Source: Sphingosinicella soli (GTDB taxonomy: Bacteria > Pseudomonadota > Alphaproteobacteria > Sphingomonadales > Sphingomonadaceae). From it: a stretch of DNA of 64,000 bases. Numbering within the stretch: position 1 is the stretch's first letter; every line of letters begins with the position of its first letter. The notes under the pieces were generated by a model that did not search any database, was not told where the DNA came from, and worked only from the letters and a program-made list of their open reading frames with translations. Below, piece by piece: positions 39,723 through 49,262 of the stretch. The stretch lies in the NCBI RefSeq assembly GCF_014199685.1, contig NZ_JACHNZ010000002.1, positions 100,010 to 164,009 of the forward strand. The letters run 5' to 3'. Made by a program: the position numbers and the translations under genes.

Positions 39723-40775
39723 TCAGGGCAGCGACAGCGCCCGGCGGACGTCGCGCCAGTCGACGATCTTGAAATTCTGCTGGCTGCCGCCGTCGTCGGT
39801 GTCGTGCATCGCGATCGCGCCTTCGGGGAACGGACCGATGGGGCCGCTCCATGCGTCGAGGCCGTCCGTGCCGGTCACATTGTCGATCGCGCCGCCTTCG
39901 ACCGCGAAACGCCCCTTGTAGGCGTAGCTGTCGCCTTCGATCCGCCAGACGGGGTAGGTCGCATCGCCCTGGCTCGACGCGATCAGATACTTCGCGCCGC
40001 GATCGCGCAGGATCGACAGGCCCTCGACATCGGCAGCGAGGCGCTCGCCGTCCACGGCAGCGACCGTGACGGGCTCGGCGGGCGCGCCGGGCCTGAGATC
40101 GAAGCGCCAGATCGCGACATCTTCCTCGCCCAGATAAAGCCTGCCGGTTTCATCATCGACGACGCAGCCTTCGGGCTGGCTGCCGACCTTGAAGCTGTAG
40201 GCAAGCGTCGCCGCTTCGAGCGGCGCGCCGTTTGCAAGACGCAGCACGCGAACGTCGCCCGCCTTGTTGTTGGGGATGAGGTAGAAATCGCCGCCGAGCT
40301 TGCCCATGCAATAGCCGTAGGGCTCGCCCATATCGAGCGGCAGGATGCCGTATCGGCGCGTTTCCAGCGTATCGGGATCGAACAGATAGGCGACGACCGT
40401 GAAATTCTTCCGCTCGGTCGCGGTGACGAGGACATAATCCTTGCCCTCCACCGTGAAGCCTGGGCGCAGATCGACGTTGTTGAGGGGGCCGTCGGGAAGG
40501 AACTGGCGCACCTTGCCGCCTATGTCGTGGACATAGAGCCCGTCGGTCTTGTCCGTGCCGAAGAGCACGGCGCGCGAGGGGTCGCGCGGATCGGCCCAGA
40601 GCGCGGGATCGTCCGCATCGACGGCGGGATCGGTGGTGACGACGGTTTCCACCGACGCAGGCACGGGCTTCGCCGGATCGCCGCGCGCGGCGGTGCCCTG
40701 CGGCAGTTCGATCTCCGAAGCGGCGCAGGCGGCAAGCAGGACAAGCGGGAGGGCGGTGAGAAGCGTTTTCATCAT
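39723..40775 (-). CDS. beta-propeller phytase, predicted lipoprotein
   Basis: About 350 residues. Lipobox LLAAC after a short signal peptide puts it on a membrane facing the periplasm or outside. DADDPALWADP, PLNNVDLRPGF and GCVVDDETGRLYLGEEDV are calcium-binding blocks of the beta-propeller phytase family. It releases phosphate from phytate. The start overlaps the stop of the upstream phosphatase, so the two are co-translated. Last gene of the TonB receptor-pyrophosphatase-phosphatase-phytase set. Confidence 0.92.
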   Translation of the reverse strand: MMKTLLTALPLVLLAACAASEIELPQGTAARGDPAKPVPASVETVVTTDPAVDADDPALWADPRDPSRAVLFGTDKTDGLYVHDIGGKVRQFLPDGPLNNVDLRPGFTVEGKDYVLVTATERKNFTVVAYLFDPDTLETRRYGILPLDMGEPYGYCMGKLGGDFYLIPNNKAGDVRVLRLANGAPLEAATLAYSFKVGSQPEGCVVDDETGRLYLGEEDVAIWRFDLRPGAPAEPVTVAAVDGERLAADVEGLSILRDRGAKYLIASSQGDATYPVWRIEGDSYAYKGRFAVEGGAIDNVTGTDGLDAWSGPIGPFPEGAIAMHDTDDGGSQQNFKIVDWRDVRRALSLP

Positions 40776-42181
40776 CAATCCTTCGGATCTGCCGTGCAGG
40801 GTAAGCCGTCCGGCCCTGCCTGTCCCGCGCAGCGACGCACGGGGCCGGCGGCTTCGGTGATTTCGACGAGGCGGTTGCCGTCCGCATGACGGATGAGGTC
40901 GAAGCCGTCGTAAAGGCCACCCGTGGCCGTGAAGGTGCGGAACTGGAGCTTGTCCTCCGCCACGTCAACGACCTGGAACAGCTCGGTATCCTCGGCGACG
41001 CGATCGGGCTGCGTGCCCGCGCGGTCGTTCAGGCCGTACATCTTCGAGCCGGTGACGGAGACGAGATAGACGGGGCCCTGCACCTTGCCGTCGGCACGCG
41101 CCTTCGCGGACGCCGTCTTGCCGCCTTCGGCCGTCAGGCGGCTGTAGCAATGATCGTGGCCTTGCAAGACGAGGTCCACCTTGCGCGCCTCGAACACCGG
41201 CTTCCACGCCGCCTTCAGCACCGCCGTGTCATTGGGCCGCGCGCAGGTGAAGATCGGCTGATGGAACAGCACGACGTTCCAGCGTGCAGGACTTGCCGCG
41301 AGCGTGCTGTCGAGCCAGCGCGTCTGGCCTTCGAGCGCACCCAGATCGAGCGCGGCGGTGCCATCGAGGATGATGAAGCGCACGCCCTGATAATCGACGA
41401 AATACGTCGTCGCCTTCGCCGCGTCGGCGCCGTTTGCCGGAAGCGCGAACTGGCGCGGCCAATGCGGCCCGAGCACGCGGCCTTCGGAGCCGTCGGGCAG
41501 GAGCGTGTCCGCGTATTCGTGATTCCCCGTCGCGGGAAGCTGCGGGACGATGCTGTAATTGTAGCCGCCCGCCTGCGTCCACTCGCCCCATTCATCATCG
41601 TGCGCGAGATCGTCGCGCTGCGCCACGAGATCGCCCGCATGGACGACGAGCGCGGGCGCCGCCGTCGCATGAAACGCCTGACGGATGACGCGCGAGGCGA
41701 TGCTGAGGATATTGTTCTGCGTGTCGCCGAAATAGAGGAAGCGGAACGGCCGCGCCTCCGCATGTGCGGTGCGGAACTGCAGCCACTCGCTCCAGCCCGC
41801 ACTGCCCTTCACGCGGTAGACATAGCCGCGGCCCGGCTCGAGCCCGGTGAAGCGGACCTGATGATAAAGCGCCTTGCCGTTTTCGTTTTCGATGGGAGAC
41901 GCGGCGCCGACAACGCGGACCGCACGCGCGGCAAGGCTTGGGCCGTCGATCGCGGGCGCGATTTCCGCCTCTGCCGTGGTCTGCGCCGTATCGGTGCGGA
42001 ACGCGACCGCCATCTCGCGCGACGGGTCCGCGCCCGGTGTGAGGACGATGCGGTCGGGCAGCGATTTCGCCGCATAAGGCAGGCCCGGCGAGCGCGGGAT
42101 TTCGACCTGCGCGGCAAGACCGGGCGCGGCGGAGGCCGTGATGGCCAGCACGGCGAAGGCAAGCGTTCTCGTTTTCATCAT
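40775..42181 (-). CDS. purple-acid-phosphatase-like metallophosphoesterase
   Basis: 468 residues with a cleavable signal peptide ending near AAPGLAA. A fibronectin-like N-terminal domain (residues 40-140) is followed by the calcineurin-type core: GDTQ at 152-155, HAGDL at 181-185, GNHE at 219-222, and GHDHCYSR near 340. That is the full dinuclear metal set. It probably frees phosphate from esters in the periplasm; some relatives act on phytate. It lies nine bases after the pyrophosphatase gene. Confidence 0.9.
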   Translation of the reverse strand: MMKTRTLAFAVLAITASAAPGLAAQVEIPRSPGLPYAAKSLPDRIVLTPGADPSREMAVAFRTDTAQTTAEAEIAPAIDGPSLAARAVRVVGAASPIENENGKALYHQVRFTGLEPGRGYVYRVKGSAGWSEWLQFRTAHAEARPFRFLYFGDTQNNILSIASRVIRQAFHATAAPALVVHAGDLVAQRDDLAHDDEWGEWTQAGGYNYSIVPQLPATGNHEYADTLLPDGSEGRVLGPHWPRQFALPANGADAAKATTYFVDYQGVRFIILDGTAALDLGALEGQTRWLDSTLAASPARWNVVLFHQPIFTCARPNDTAVLKAAWKPVFEARKVDLVLQGHDHCYSRLTAEGGKTASAKARADGKVQGPVYLVSVTGSKMYGLNDRAGTQPDRVAEDTELFQVVDVAEDKLQFRTFTATGGLYDGFDLIRHADGNRLVEITEAAGPVRRCAGQAGPDGLPCTADPKD

Positions 42182-42190
42182 AAATCCCTC

Positions 42191-42739
42191 TTATCGCGGC
42201 TGCGCTGACGCTACCCTGATGATGTCGGCGGCCTCATCGGCGTCGCCGAAGCCCGAGAGCACGACCGGAGACGCGCCGTCCGGCGCCTGTTTGTAGAGGC
42301 GGAAGAAGTCCGCGATCCGCGCCACATCCGCCGCGGGAAGATCGGTCACGGTTTCGACCCGCGCGTAGGCGGGATCGACGCTGTCTGCGGGAACCGCCAC
42401 GATCTTGTGGTCGGCCTGTCCCGCGTCGGTCATGCGCAGCACCCCGACCGGACGCACCCGGATGCGCGCACCGGGCATCACCGGCGTGCGCGTGTGGACC
42501 AGAACATCAAGCTCGTCACCGTCGCCCGCGCGCGTCCCGTCCACGACGCCGTAGTTCACCGGATAATGCACAGGCAACGCCAGGAATCGATCGACGAAAA
42601 GCCGCCCCTGGGCATCCCGCTCGTATTTGATGTCGCTTCCCGCCGGTATCTCGATAACGGCCGTGACGCCACCGCCGGACGCCGGGCCGGCCGGCGCCGC
42701 CGCGATCAGCAGCAGCGCCGGCAAGCACGCCGGTTTCAT
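42191..42739 (-). CDS. secreted inorganic pyrophosphatase (family I)
   Basis: 182 residues. Signal-peptide-like N-terminus (MKPACLPALLLIAAAPAG) precedes a family I core with EIPAGSDIKYERD, YPVNYGVVDGT and the metal-binding DGDELDVLV. The cytoplasmic housekeeping enzyme has no signal, so this copy is likely a periplasmic enzyme that splits pyrophosphate into phosphate for uptake. The start overlaps the TonB receptor stop by one base. Confidence 0.9.
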   Translation of the reverse strand: MKPACLPALLLIAAAPAGPASGGGVTAVIEIPAGSDIKYERDAQGRLFVDRFLALPVHYPVNYGVVDGTRAGDGDELDVLVHTRTPVMPGARIRVRPVGVLRMTDAGQADHKIVAVPADSVDPAYARVETVTDLPAADVARIADFFRLYKQAPDGASPVVLSGFGDADEAADIIRVASAQPR

Positions 42740-45564
42740 CAGAAGTTCGCCTTGACGCCGAACTTCGCGGTGATGCCGTATTCCTCGTACTGATAGAGGC
42801 GCTCCCGGCCGCCGAACGTGTTGTACGCGGTATAGGGTTCGTCGAGGATGTTCACGACTTCGCCGATCAGCTGGACATTCTTCAGCAACTGGTACTTCGC
42901 GCTGAAATCGAGCTGGAAGTGCTTCTTGACGAGGCGATCCTCTTCCGCTTCGCCGCCGACTTCATCGAGATAACCCGAACGGTAGGCACCCGAAAGACGC
43001 AGGCTGACCGGACCCTTTTCATAACCCAGAACAGCGTTGAGCGTGTGCTTCGACGAAGACGGCAGCGCAATGCTGCGGCCGGCGAGGTCGGCCCCGTCGG
43101 CGAGGCGGCCCTTGGCATCCGTGTAGGTGTAATTGAGGTTCACGAGCAGGCCGTCGAGCGCGCCGGGCAGGAAATCGAGCGCCTGCTGATAGGCGAACTC
43201 GAAGCCTTTCACCGTGGCGCGCTCACCGTTCAGCGGGATGGTGCCCTCGGTGAAGGCAATGCCGTTGTAGACGCCGTTATAGGGCGCGTCGTCTTCCTCG
43301 AACACGGCATCGACGATGAAATCATCGATGCGCTTGTAGAAGACGCCGCCCTGCACGACCGCGTTGCGGGCGAAATAATACTCGGCCGTCACATCGAAGT
43401 TCCAGGCGCGATAGGGCTTCAGGTCGGGATTGCCGAAATCGCCCTCGCGATCGCCGTCCTCGTTTTCCTCGACAACAAAGCGCGGCGCGATGTCGCCAAG
43501 CTTGGGACGAACCACGCTGCGGAACGCGCCGGCACGCAGCACCATGTCGCGGGTGGGCGCATAGCGGACGTTGAGGCTGGGCAGCCAGTCCGTGTATTGG
43601 CGCGTGAAATTGATGGGCGTGATGGTCAGCGTTTCAGCGTCCTCGTTCACCTCGAGACGGTTGGCGAAGAATTCGTTCTTCGTCCGCTCGACGCGCACAC
43701 CGCCGATCACCCGCAGCACGCTGTTGTCGAACCGGCCCATCAGGTAGCCGGCAAGAATGTCCTCCTTCGCGCGGTAATCCTCGGCGGCGGAGACCCAGTC
43801 GCTTTCCAGCGCATTGCGCCCCATGCCTGCGGTGCCGTTCGTGTTGTAGTACGCGCGCCATTTCGCGAGATCGGTCGTCGGGCTGATGTCGGCAAGGCCG
43901 TAGGTCTGCTTGCCGAGGACATCCGCCAGCGTGAAGCCGTCGTCGAAATCATCGAACAGGTCGATCGTGAAATCGAGCTTCTTGTCGCGGAAACGGGCCT
44001 TCACGCCGGTCTGCACCTCGAACGTGCCGTTCGAGAGCGCGAAGCTGCGGGCAACGTCGCCGCGCAGCGAATATTCGCGGTCGCGTGCGTCTTCGTCCGT
44101 CGTGCGTTCCAGAAGCGTGGGATTGTAGCCGGTCGGATCGAGGAAATCCGCCGCACCGTAGTTGATCGTGTAGGCCGGTATCTGAAGATTGGAGGTGTCG
44201 ATGGTCACGCCGAGTTCACCCGGCTCCTCGAAGCGGCGACGGAAACGAACCGGATCGACGGACCCGTCCTCGAACTGCCGGGCCTCTGACCATGCCGCGT
44301 CATATGTCAGGCGCCACGGGCCGGTTTCGGTTTTGCCGCCGAACGACACCGTCTTGATCGTCTGGATTTCCTGGCGGTCCTTGAGGTCTCGGCGAACCTC
44401 GATCCGATCATCGGCCGAATCGAAGGTGGCGCTTGTATCTGTCCCCGATGACGGCTCGCCATCGAAGCCGAAGATCAAACGGCGGCGAAGCTCTACGTCG
44501 TCGAAACGGCTGTAGACGCCGCGCAGATAAAGCTCGGTCGTGGTGCCCAGCCGCGCATCGAACGACAGGCTGCCGCCGATCCGCTCGCGCGTCACATCAT
44601 AATCGCGATATTCGAGCTCTTCGGCATAGACGATGCCGTTGTCGGCTTCGGTCCATCCGGCCATCTCGATGTTGTCGCTGCCGAACTTGCGCTTGTTGTA
44701 GCTGATGCCGCCCGAAATACCGAAGTTTCCGCCGAGCCGCGTGGAAAAATCGAGGCCGACCTTGGGGCTGAGGGTGTCCTGCAGTTCGTTGTAGGAGCCT
44801 TCCGCCTTCAGCGAGACGAAGCCCGTCTTGCGGTCGAACGCGCTCGTTGTGTTGATCTCGACCGACCCGCCGATCGTATCGCCGTCCATGTCGGGCGTCA
44901 GCGTCTTCTTGATCTCGATGGATTCGACGAGTTCCGAGGGAATCACGTCGAGCGCCGCCGAGCGCTCGTCGCCGCCCGTCGCGAGGACGCGGTTTCCGTT
45001 GATCGAGGTGGAGTTGAGATTGGGGTTGAGCCCGCGCACCGATACGAAGCGGCCCTCTCCCTGATCGTTCAGCACGTTGATGCCCGGCGCGCGGCGCAGC
45101 GCCTCGGCGACGTTCTGATCGGGGAACTGGCCGACAGCGTCGCGCGTGAGGACGGTCGAAACGCCGTCCGCCGCACGCTGACGCGAAATCGAGCTGCCGA
45201 GGTTCGCCTGCTGGCCGATGACGAGGATGGTGTCGTCGCCGGTGCCCAACACGATATCGGCGCGCGTGGTGCCGTCTTCCGTGATGCTGACCGACGTGCG
45301 GCTTTCATCGGCACCGGCATAAAGCGTGCGCAGCGTGTAACTGCCCGAGGGCACATCCGCGAACCGGAAGGTGCCGTCCGTACCGGCCGACGTGACGCGG
45401 CCGATCTCGACGATCTCGACCTCCGCCCCCTGAAGCCCCCGGACACCGCTCGCATCGACGACGCTGCCGACGAGCGTGCCTGCGAAGGCGGGGGTGGAAA
45501 GCGCGGTGACAGCAAAAAGCGCGGTGACGATGCGGCCGCGGCGCGCGCGGATACGGTGCGACAT
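42739..45564 (-). CDS. TonB-dependent receptor of a phosphate-ester operon
   Basis: 941 residues with a signal peptide (TALFAVTALSTPAFA). A carboxypeptidase-regulatory-like domain (about 30-110) precedes the plug (GQFPDQNVAEALRRAPGINV) and a long beta-barrel ending in Phe, as outer-membrane proteins do. It probably imports phytate or another organic phosphate. The gene heads an operon with secreted pyrophosphatase, phosphatase and phytase, and a PHO-box-like repeat lies about 90 bases upstream. The substrate is inferred from the neighbours. Confidence 0.88.
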   Translation of the reverse strand: MSHRIRARRGRIVTALFAVTALSTPAFAGTLVGSVVDASGVRGLQGAEVEIVEIGRVTSAGTDGTFRFADVPSGSYTLRTLYAGADESRTSVSITEDGTTRADIVLGTGDDTILVIGQQANLGSSISRQRAADGVSTVLTRDAVGQFPDQNVAEALRRAPGINVLNDQGEGRFVSVRGLNPNLNSTSINGNRVLATGGDERSAALDVIPSELVESIEIKKTLTPDMDGDTIGGSVEINTTSAFDRKTGFVSLKAEGSYNELQDTLSPKVGLDFSTRLGGNFGISGGISYNKRKFGSDNIEMAGWTEADNGIVYAEELEYRDYDVTRERIGGSLSFDARLGTTTELYLRGVYSRFDDVELRRRLIFGFDGEPSSGTDTSATFDSADDRIEVRRDLKDRQEIQTIKTVSFGGKTETGPWRLTYDAAWSEARQFEDGSVDPVRFRRRFEEPGELGVTIDTSNLQIPAYTINYGAADFLDPTGYNPTLLERTTDEDARDREYSLRGDVARSFALSNGTFEVQTGVKARFRDKKLDFTIDLFDDFDDGFTLADVLGKQTYGLADISPTTDLAKWRAYYNTNGTAGMGRNALESDWVSAAEDYRAKEDILAGYLMGRFDNSVLRVIGGVRVERTKNEFFANRLEVNEDAETLTITPINFTRQYTDWLPSLNVRYAPTRDMVLRAGAFRSVVRPKLGDIAPRFVVEENEDGDREGDFGNPDLKPYRAWNFDVTAEYYFARNAVVQGGVFYKRIDDFIVDAVFEEDDAPYNGVYNGIAFTEGTIPLNGERATVKGFEFAYQQALDFLPGALDGLLVNLNYTYTDAKGRLADGADLAGRSIALPSSSKHTLNAVLGYEKGPVSLRLSGAYRSGYLDEVGGEAEEDRLVKKHFQLDFSAKYQLLKNVQLIGEVVNILDEPYTAYNTFGGRERLYQYEEYGITAKFGVKANF

Positions 45565-45653
45565 GGTATTGACCCTTTTCAGGGGGCGATCCCGATACCG
45601 CCCCTTTGCGGCGTCCGCTTAGGGCCGATTCGTGAAACTCAGGCGTCGTTCGC

Positions 45654-45682
45654 GTGACAGAAAAATGCCCGCTACGTTACAG
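45654..45682 (-). promoter_or_regulatory. candidate PHO box upstream of the phytate operon
   Basis: On the minus strand CTGTAAC, CGGGCAT and CTGTCAC follow one another with four-base spacers, an 11-bp period. The outer two are near-perfect PhoB half-sites (CTGTCAT type). The placement suits activation of the TonB receptor operon under phosphate starvation. Confidence 0.65.
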
Positions 45683-45742
45683 ATCGAAGACGAGAGGCCT
45701 GCGCCGCACCGGCGCGCGCACCGGCTCAGCCGCCCGTGCCGA

Positions 45743-46489
45743 TCAATAGACCCCGATCAGCTTCGCGCTGGCAACGAGGAGAACGACGCCGAGCGCCTTG
45801 AGCACCATCGGTGACGACAGCCGAATACCGAGCGTCGTTCCAATGACCGCGCCCACCATCACTGCCGCCGCATACAGCGGCAAGTTCGACGGCAACGATT
45901 GAACCGACGTCAGATTGCCCATCAAACCCGACGCTGAATTGAAGAGAATGAAAACCGCCGCGACGCCAGAAGCGGGCTTCGGCGGCGACCAGGCAAGAAA
46001 CAACAGCAGCGGCGAAAGGAAGATGCCCCCGCCTGTGCCCGTCAAACCGGATAGAAGGCCGATGCCCGCACCGCACAGGATGGCGAGCACAATCGGCGGG
46101 TCTTTCGTTTCAGTGAGCGATTTCAGATCCTTCGGCCAAAGCAGGCGAACCGCCGAGAAGAACAGCACGACGCCGACAAGCGGCCGATACACGTCACCGG
46201 GAAGGCTGATCGCGCCGCCGATGAACGCGAACGGCAGCGCCCCCAACAAAAACGGCCAGAGCGTTCGCCAACGAAACATGCCGGCGCGCGCGTACCGAAC
46301 GGACGCAAAGCTCGCGACGATGATGTTCAGGACAAGCGCAGTGGGCCGCATGACCCCCGCCGGAATGCCGAACAGGGCCATCAGCGCAATGTAGGCCGAT
46401 GCGCCCGCATGCCCGACACTCGAATACAGCGCCGCGCCGATCAACATGCACAAGGCCAGCGCTGCTTCGGTCGTCGTCACATCCAGCAT
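45743..46489 (-). CDS. TauE/SafE-family permease
   Basis: 248 residues from ATG 46489 with about eight helices. The two half-repeats are visible: YSSVGHAGASAYIALMALFGIP and LLSGLTGTGGGIFLSPLLLF. The family exports sulfite, sulfoacetate or other small organic anions. It is divergent from the dipeptidase-like gene, with a 19-bp palindrome between them that recurs at 61312, so it probably belongs to the catabolic regulon to the right. Confidence 0.88.
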   Translation of the reverse strand: MLDVTTTEAALALCMLIGAALYSSVGHAGASAYIALMALFGIPAGVMRPTALVLNIIVASFASVRYARAGMFRWRTLWPFLLGALPFAFIGGAISLPGDVYRPLVGVVLFFSAVRLLWPKDLKSLTETKDPPIVLAILCGAGIGLLSGLTGTGGGIFLSPLLLFLAWSPPKPASGVAAVFILFNSASGLMGNLTSVQSLPSNLPLYAAAVMVGAVIGTTLGIRLSSPMVLKALGVVLLVASAKLIGVY

Positions 46490-46597
46490 TGAAGCTCCCC
46501 CACCCCCCCGACGTTCAATGTTTAGAGGAGAGCTATCCGACCATCCAGCGCCTTTGGCGGCGGGCATGGTCTTTTCCGCCGCGGGCCGTTCTCGATT

Positions 46598-46616
46598 ATT
46601 CTCTATATTAGAGAAT
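46598..46616. promoter_or_regulatory. 19-bp inverted repeat, shared operator copy 1
   Basis: ATTCTCTATATTAGAGAAT has perfect 8-bp arms around TAT. It sits in the 256-bp gap between the divergent TauE and dipeptidase genes. Its near copy at 61312-61330 matches at 17 of 19 positions. Likely the site of one of the XRE-cupin regulators of this region. Confidence 0.78.
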
Positions 46617-46745
46617 CTATTTCCATTTCGTCGCTCGCGTGCGATATGGGGGAAATCGGGCGCGAGCAGTGTGTCTCGGAAGGATCTGACTGGCCGCACA
46701 GGCTGATCCACAAAGGAATTTCGATTGATCGTGGAAGGATCCATT

Positions 46746-47900
46746 GTGAAATATAAGCATTTTTCGAAAACCAATGTGTCGCGCCGCCATATATTGGGCG
46801 CGGCCGCCCTTGGAATGGCTGCATTTCCCATGATCAATAAAGGCTATTTTGCCGCATCGGCGAAATCGCCGAGATTATATTCGAAACGCGTGATGGACCT
46901 GATGGAATCCTCGCTCGTGATCGACATGCTGGGATCGCTCAAGCTTGATACGCGCGACGGCTTTTATGAACGCCCTCTCAGCCCGGAGGCGGCCGAAGAC
47001 TTCCGTGCCAGCGGCATCAATTGCCTGCACCTAGCCAGCGGCATCGGTGGGCCAGATGCGACCGCGAAGGTTGCGGACTACCTTGCCACGCAACAGAATT
47101 TCGCCGGCAGGCACAGCGACCTGTTTTCGATCGTCGACAAGGCATCCGATATTCCGGCGGCGAAACGCGCCGGAAAGATCGCGCTCATTATGGGCCTGCA
47201 AAATTCCGAGCATTTTTCCCGGCTTGAGGACGTGAAGCGGTTTTACGGCCTGGGCCAGCGCGTTTCCCAACTTACCTATAATAGCCAGAACCTGATCGGA
47301 TCGGGCGCGACCGACCGCGTCGACGGGGGCGTCAGCGATTTCGGGGCGACGATTATCGCTGAAATGAACCGCGTCGGGATGCTCGTCGATGTCTCGCATT
47401 GCGGCGATCGCACGACGCTTGACGCAATCTCTCTCTCGGAAACACCGATTGCGATTACGCACAGCAACTGCCGCGCGCTGAACACTCATCCGCGAACCAA
47501 GACGGACGAAGCCATCCGGGCCTGCGCGGCAAAGGGCGGTGTCATGGGGGTTACCGGGGTGCGGATGTTCGTCAGCGCAAAGGAACCCACGACATTGGGC
47601 AATATCGTGGATCATATCGATCATGTGGTCCGACTGGTCGGAATAGATCATGTCGGTATCGGCAGTGATATCGACATGTACGGATATGACGACATGTCGC
47701 CTGCCGCACTGGCGGAAGCGCGTGCGTACTATAAAAGTTATGCAATCCGGGAAAAAGCCGATGTAGAAGGCTTCGACAACCCGCTGAAAATCTTCAATCT
47801 GACCGAAGAGCTGGTCCGTCGCGGCTATTCCAACGAGGACATCGGGAAAATTCTGGGAAAGAATTTTCAGCGCCTGCTGCAGACGGTGTGGGGCGGATAA
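46746..47900 (+). CDS. M19 membrane-dipeptidase-like protein, Tat-exported
   Basis: 384 residues from GTG 46746, with GGAAGGA seven bases before it. The N-terminus has a twin-arginine signal (SRRHILGAAALGMAAFP). The fold is that of peptidase family M19: VDVSHCGDRTTLDA and AITHSNCRAL keep two metal-binding histidines, and GIGSDIDMYG keeps the late aspartate. The N-terminal HxD is replaced (VIDMLGSLKLD) and the bridging Glu appears to be Gln (GLQNSEHF). It may bind one metal or have changed chemistry. It heads a two-gene unit with a serine hydrolase. Confidence 0.85.
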   Translation: MKYKHFSKTNVSRRHILGAAALGMAAFPMINKGYFAASAKSPRLYSKRVMDLMESSLVIDMLGSLKLDTRDGFYERPLSPEAAEDFRASGINCLHLASGIGGPDATAKVADYLATQQNFAGRHSDLFSIVDKASDIPAAKRAGKIALIMGLQNSEHFSRLEDVKRFYGLGQRVSQLTYNSQNLIGSGATDRVDGGVSDFGATIIAEMNRVGMLVDVSHCGDRTTLDAISLSETPIAITHSNCRALNTHPRTKTDEAIRACAAKGGVMGVTGVRMFVSAKEPTTLGNIVDHIDHVVRLVGIDHVGIGSDIDMYGYDDMSPAALAEARAYYKSYAIREKADVEGFDNPLKIFNLTEELVRRGYSNEDIGKILGKNFQRLLQTVWGG

Positions 47901-47991
47901 CCCTGCTCGACATGCGAAGGCTTGCTCTCCCTAACGTCGGACAGCCTTGATGACTCGCCGCCGTCGGCCCCTCCACAAATAGGACATGATC

Positions 47992-49143
47992 ATGAACCGA
48001 CGCCACTTGCTAGCTGCCGCGTTGCCCCTGTCCTTATCCGTGAGAGCGGCTGCGGGGGAGGTGCTCAGCGGTGAGAGGCCCAGGCTTCCTACGCCGCCCC
48101 GCGCGCTTGACGGCATTGCCAAGTCCTTCATCGGCAGCGGTCGCGGAATGGGCCTTTCGGTAGCCGCCGCGCGTGACGAAAGACTGGTGTTCTCGGCCGG
48201 TTATGGGATCGCCAACATTGAAACATCCACACCCGTGACCACGGATACCGTGTTCCGGGCCGGGTCGATAACGAAGCAGTTTACAGCTGTTGCAATAATG
48301 AAACTGGTCGAAAAAGGTCACCTCGGCCTTGATGAACCGGCCTCGAAATATATTCCGGAAATGGTCGCGGCCGGCCCGATCAGTATAAGGATGCTTCTTC
48401 ACCAAACCTCGGGCTTGCGCAATTATTCCGGCAGCGAATTCGCGCAGCAACAAAAAATCGACCGCACAACGCAGCAAATGCTTGATCATATCCTGGCGCA
48501 GAAGCCGCTTTTGAATTTCAAGCCCAACGAGCGCTTCTAATATTCCAACTCCAACTATTTCCTGCTGGGCGCAATCATCGAGCGGGTGGGAGGCCAGCCG
48601 CTCTCCCGGGCCTTTGACGAACTCATCGATCAGGCCCGCCTGAAGCAGACAGCCGCCGATCGATCGATCGACGTGGTGCCGCATCGCGCGGATGGCTATG
48701 CATTGATCGATGCGCTGGCCGGCCGGTTCCGGAAGGCGGACTATGTGTCGATGGATAACGCGGGAGGCGCGGGCGTCCTGCGGTCGACGTCTGCAGATCT
48801 TGTACAATGGCATCAGGCGCTCTTTGGAGGGCAAATCCTCAAGCCTGCAAGTTTCCGTCAAATGCTGGCGACGGGCACGTTGAACGACGGACGCCCCGCG
48901 ATCCGCGACGACGCGCCCATAGCGCAAGGCACGGCGGCTTATGGCTTCGGGCTGGAGATCGGAACCTTCGACGGACTGATGGCGGTCGGACACGCCGGCT
49001 CTATTCCGGGCTATACCGCCTATCTCGTGACCTTCCCCGCACGCCGTCTGTCGATCGCGATGATGTTTAACATCGATCCCGACCGACAGATGCCGTTTGC
49101 AGAGATCCAGCGGGCGATTCTGGCCATTGAGCCGGGCGTTTAA
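47992..49143 (+). pseudogene. beta-lactamase-family serine hydrolase with an internal stop
   Basis: The reading frame spans 47992-49143 (383 codons) but is cut by TAA at 48538-48540. The two halves are in the same frame. A Tat-like signal (NRRHLLAAALPLSLS) leads to the SxxK motif SITK, and the stop falls directly before the YSNSNYFLLG block that carries the second catalytic motif. The C-terminal half has HAGSIPGYTAYL. Without readthrough, the product lacks half of the active site. One base change would restore it. Confidence 0.88.
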
Positions 49144-49262
49144 AAAACAATCTCTTCCAAGCGCCCCGAAATCCAATCGGGATTCCATGTCGGAAGTCCG
49201 TCAGTTCCCGACACGCAACCGCGCTGTCGCGTCTCTATGGCGCGAGGACTGCGCGGCCCTTC

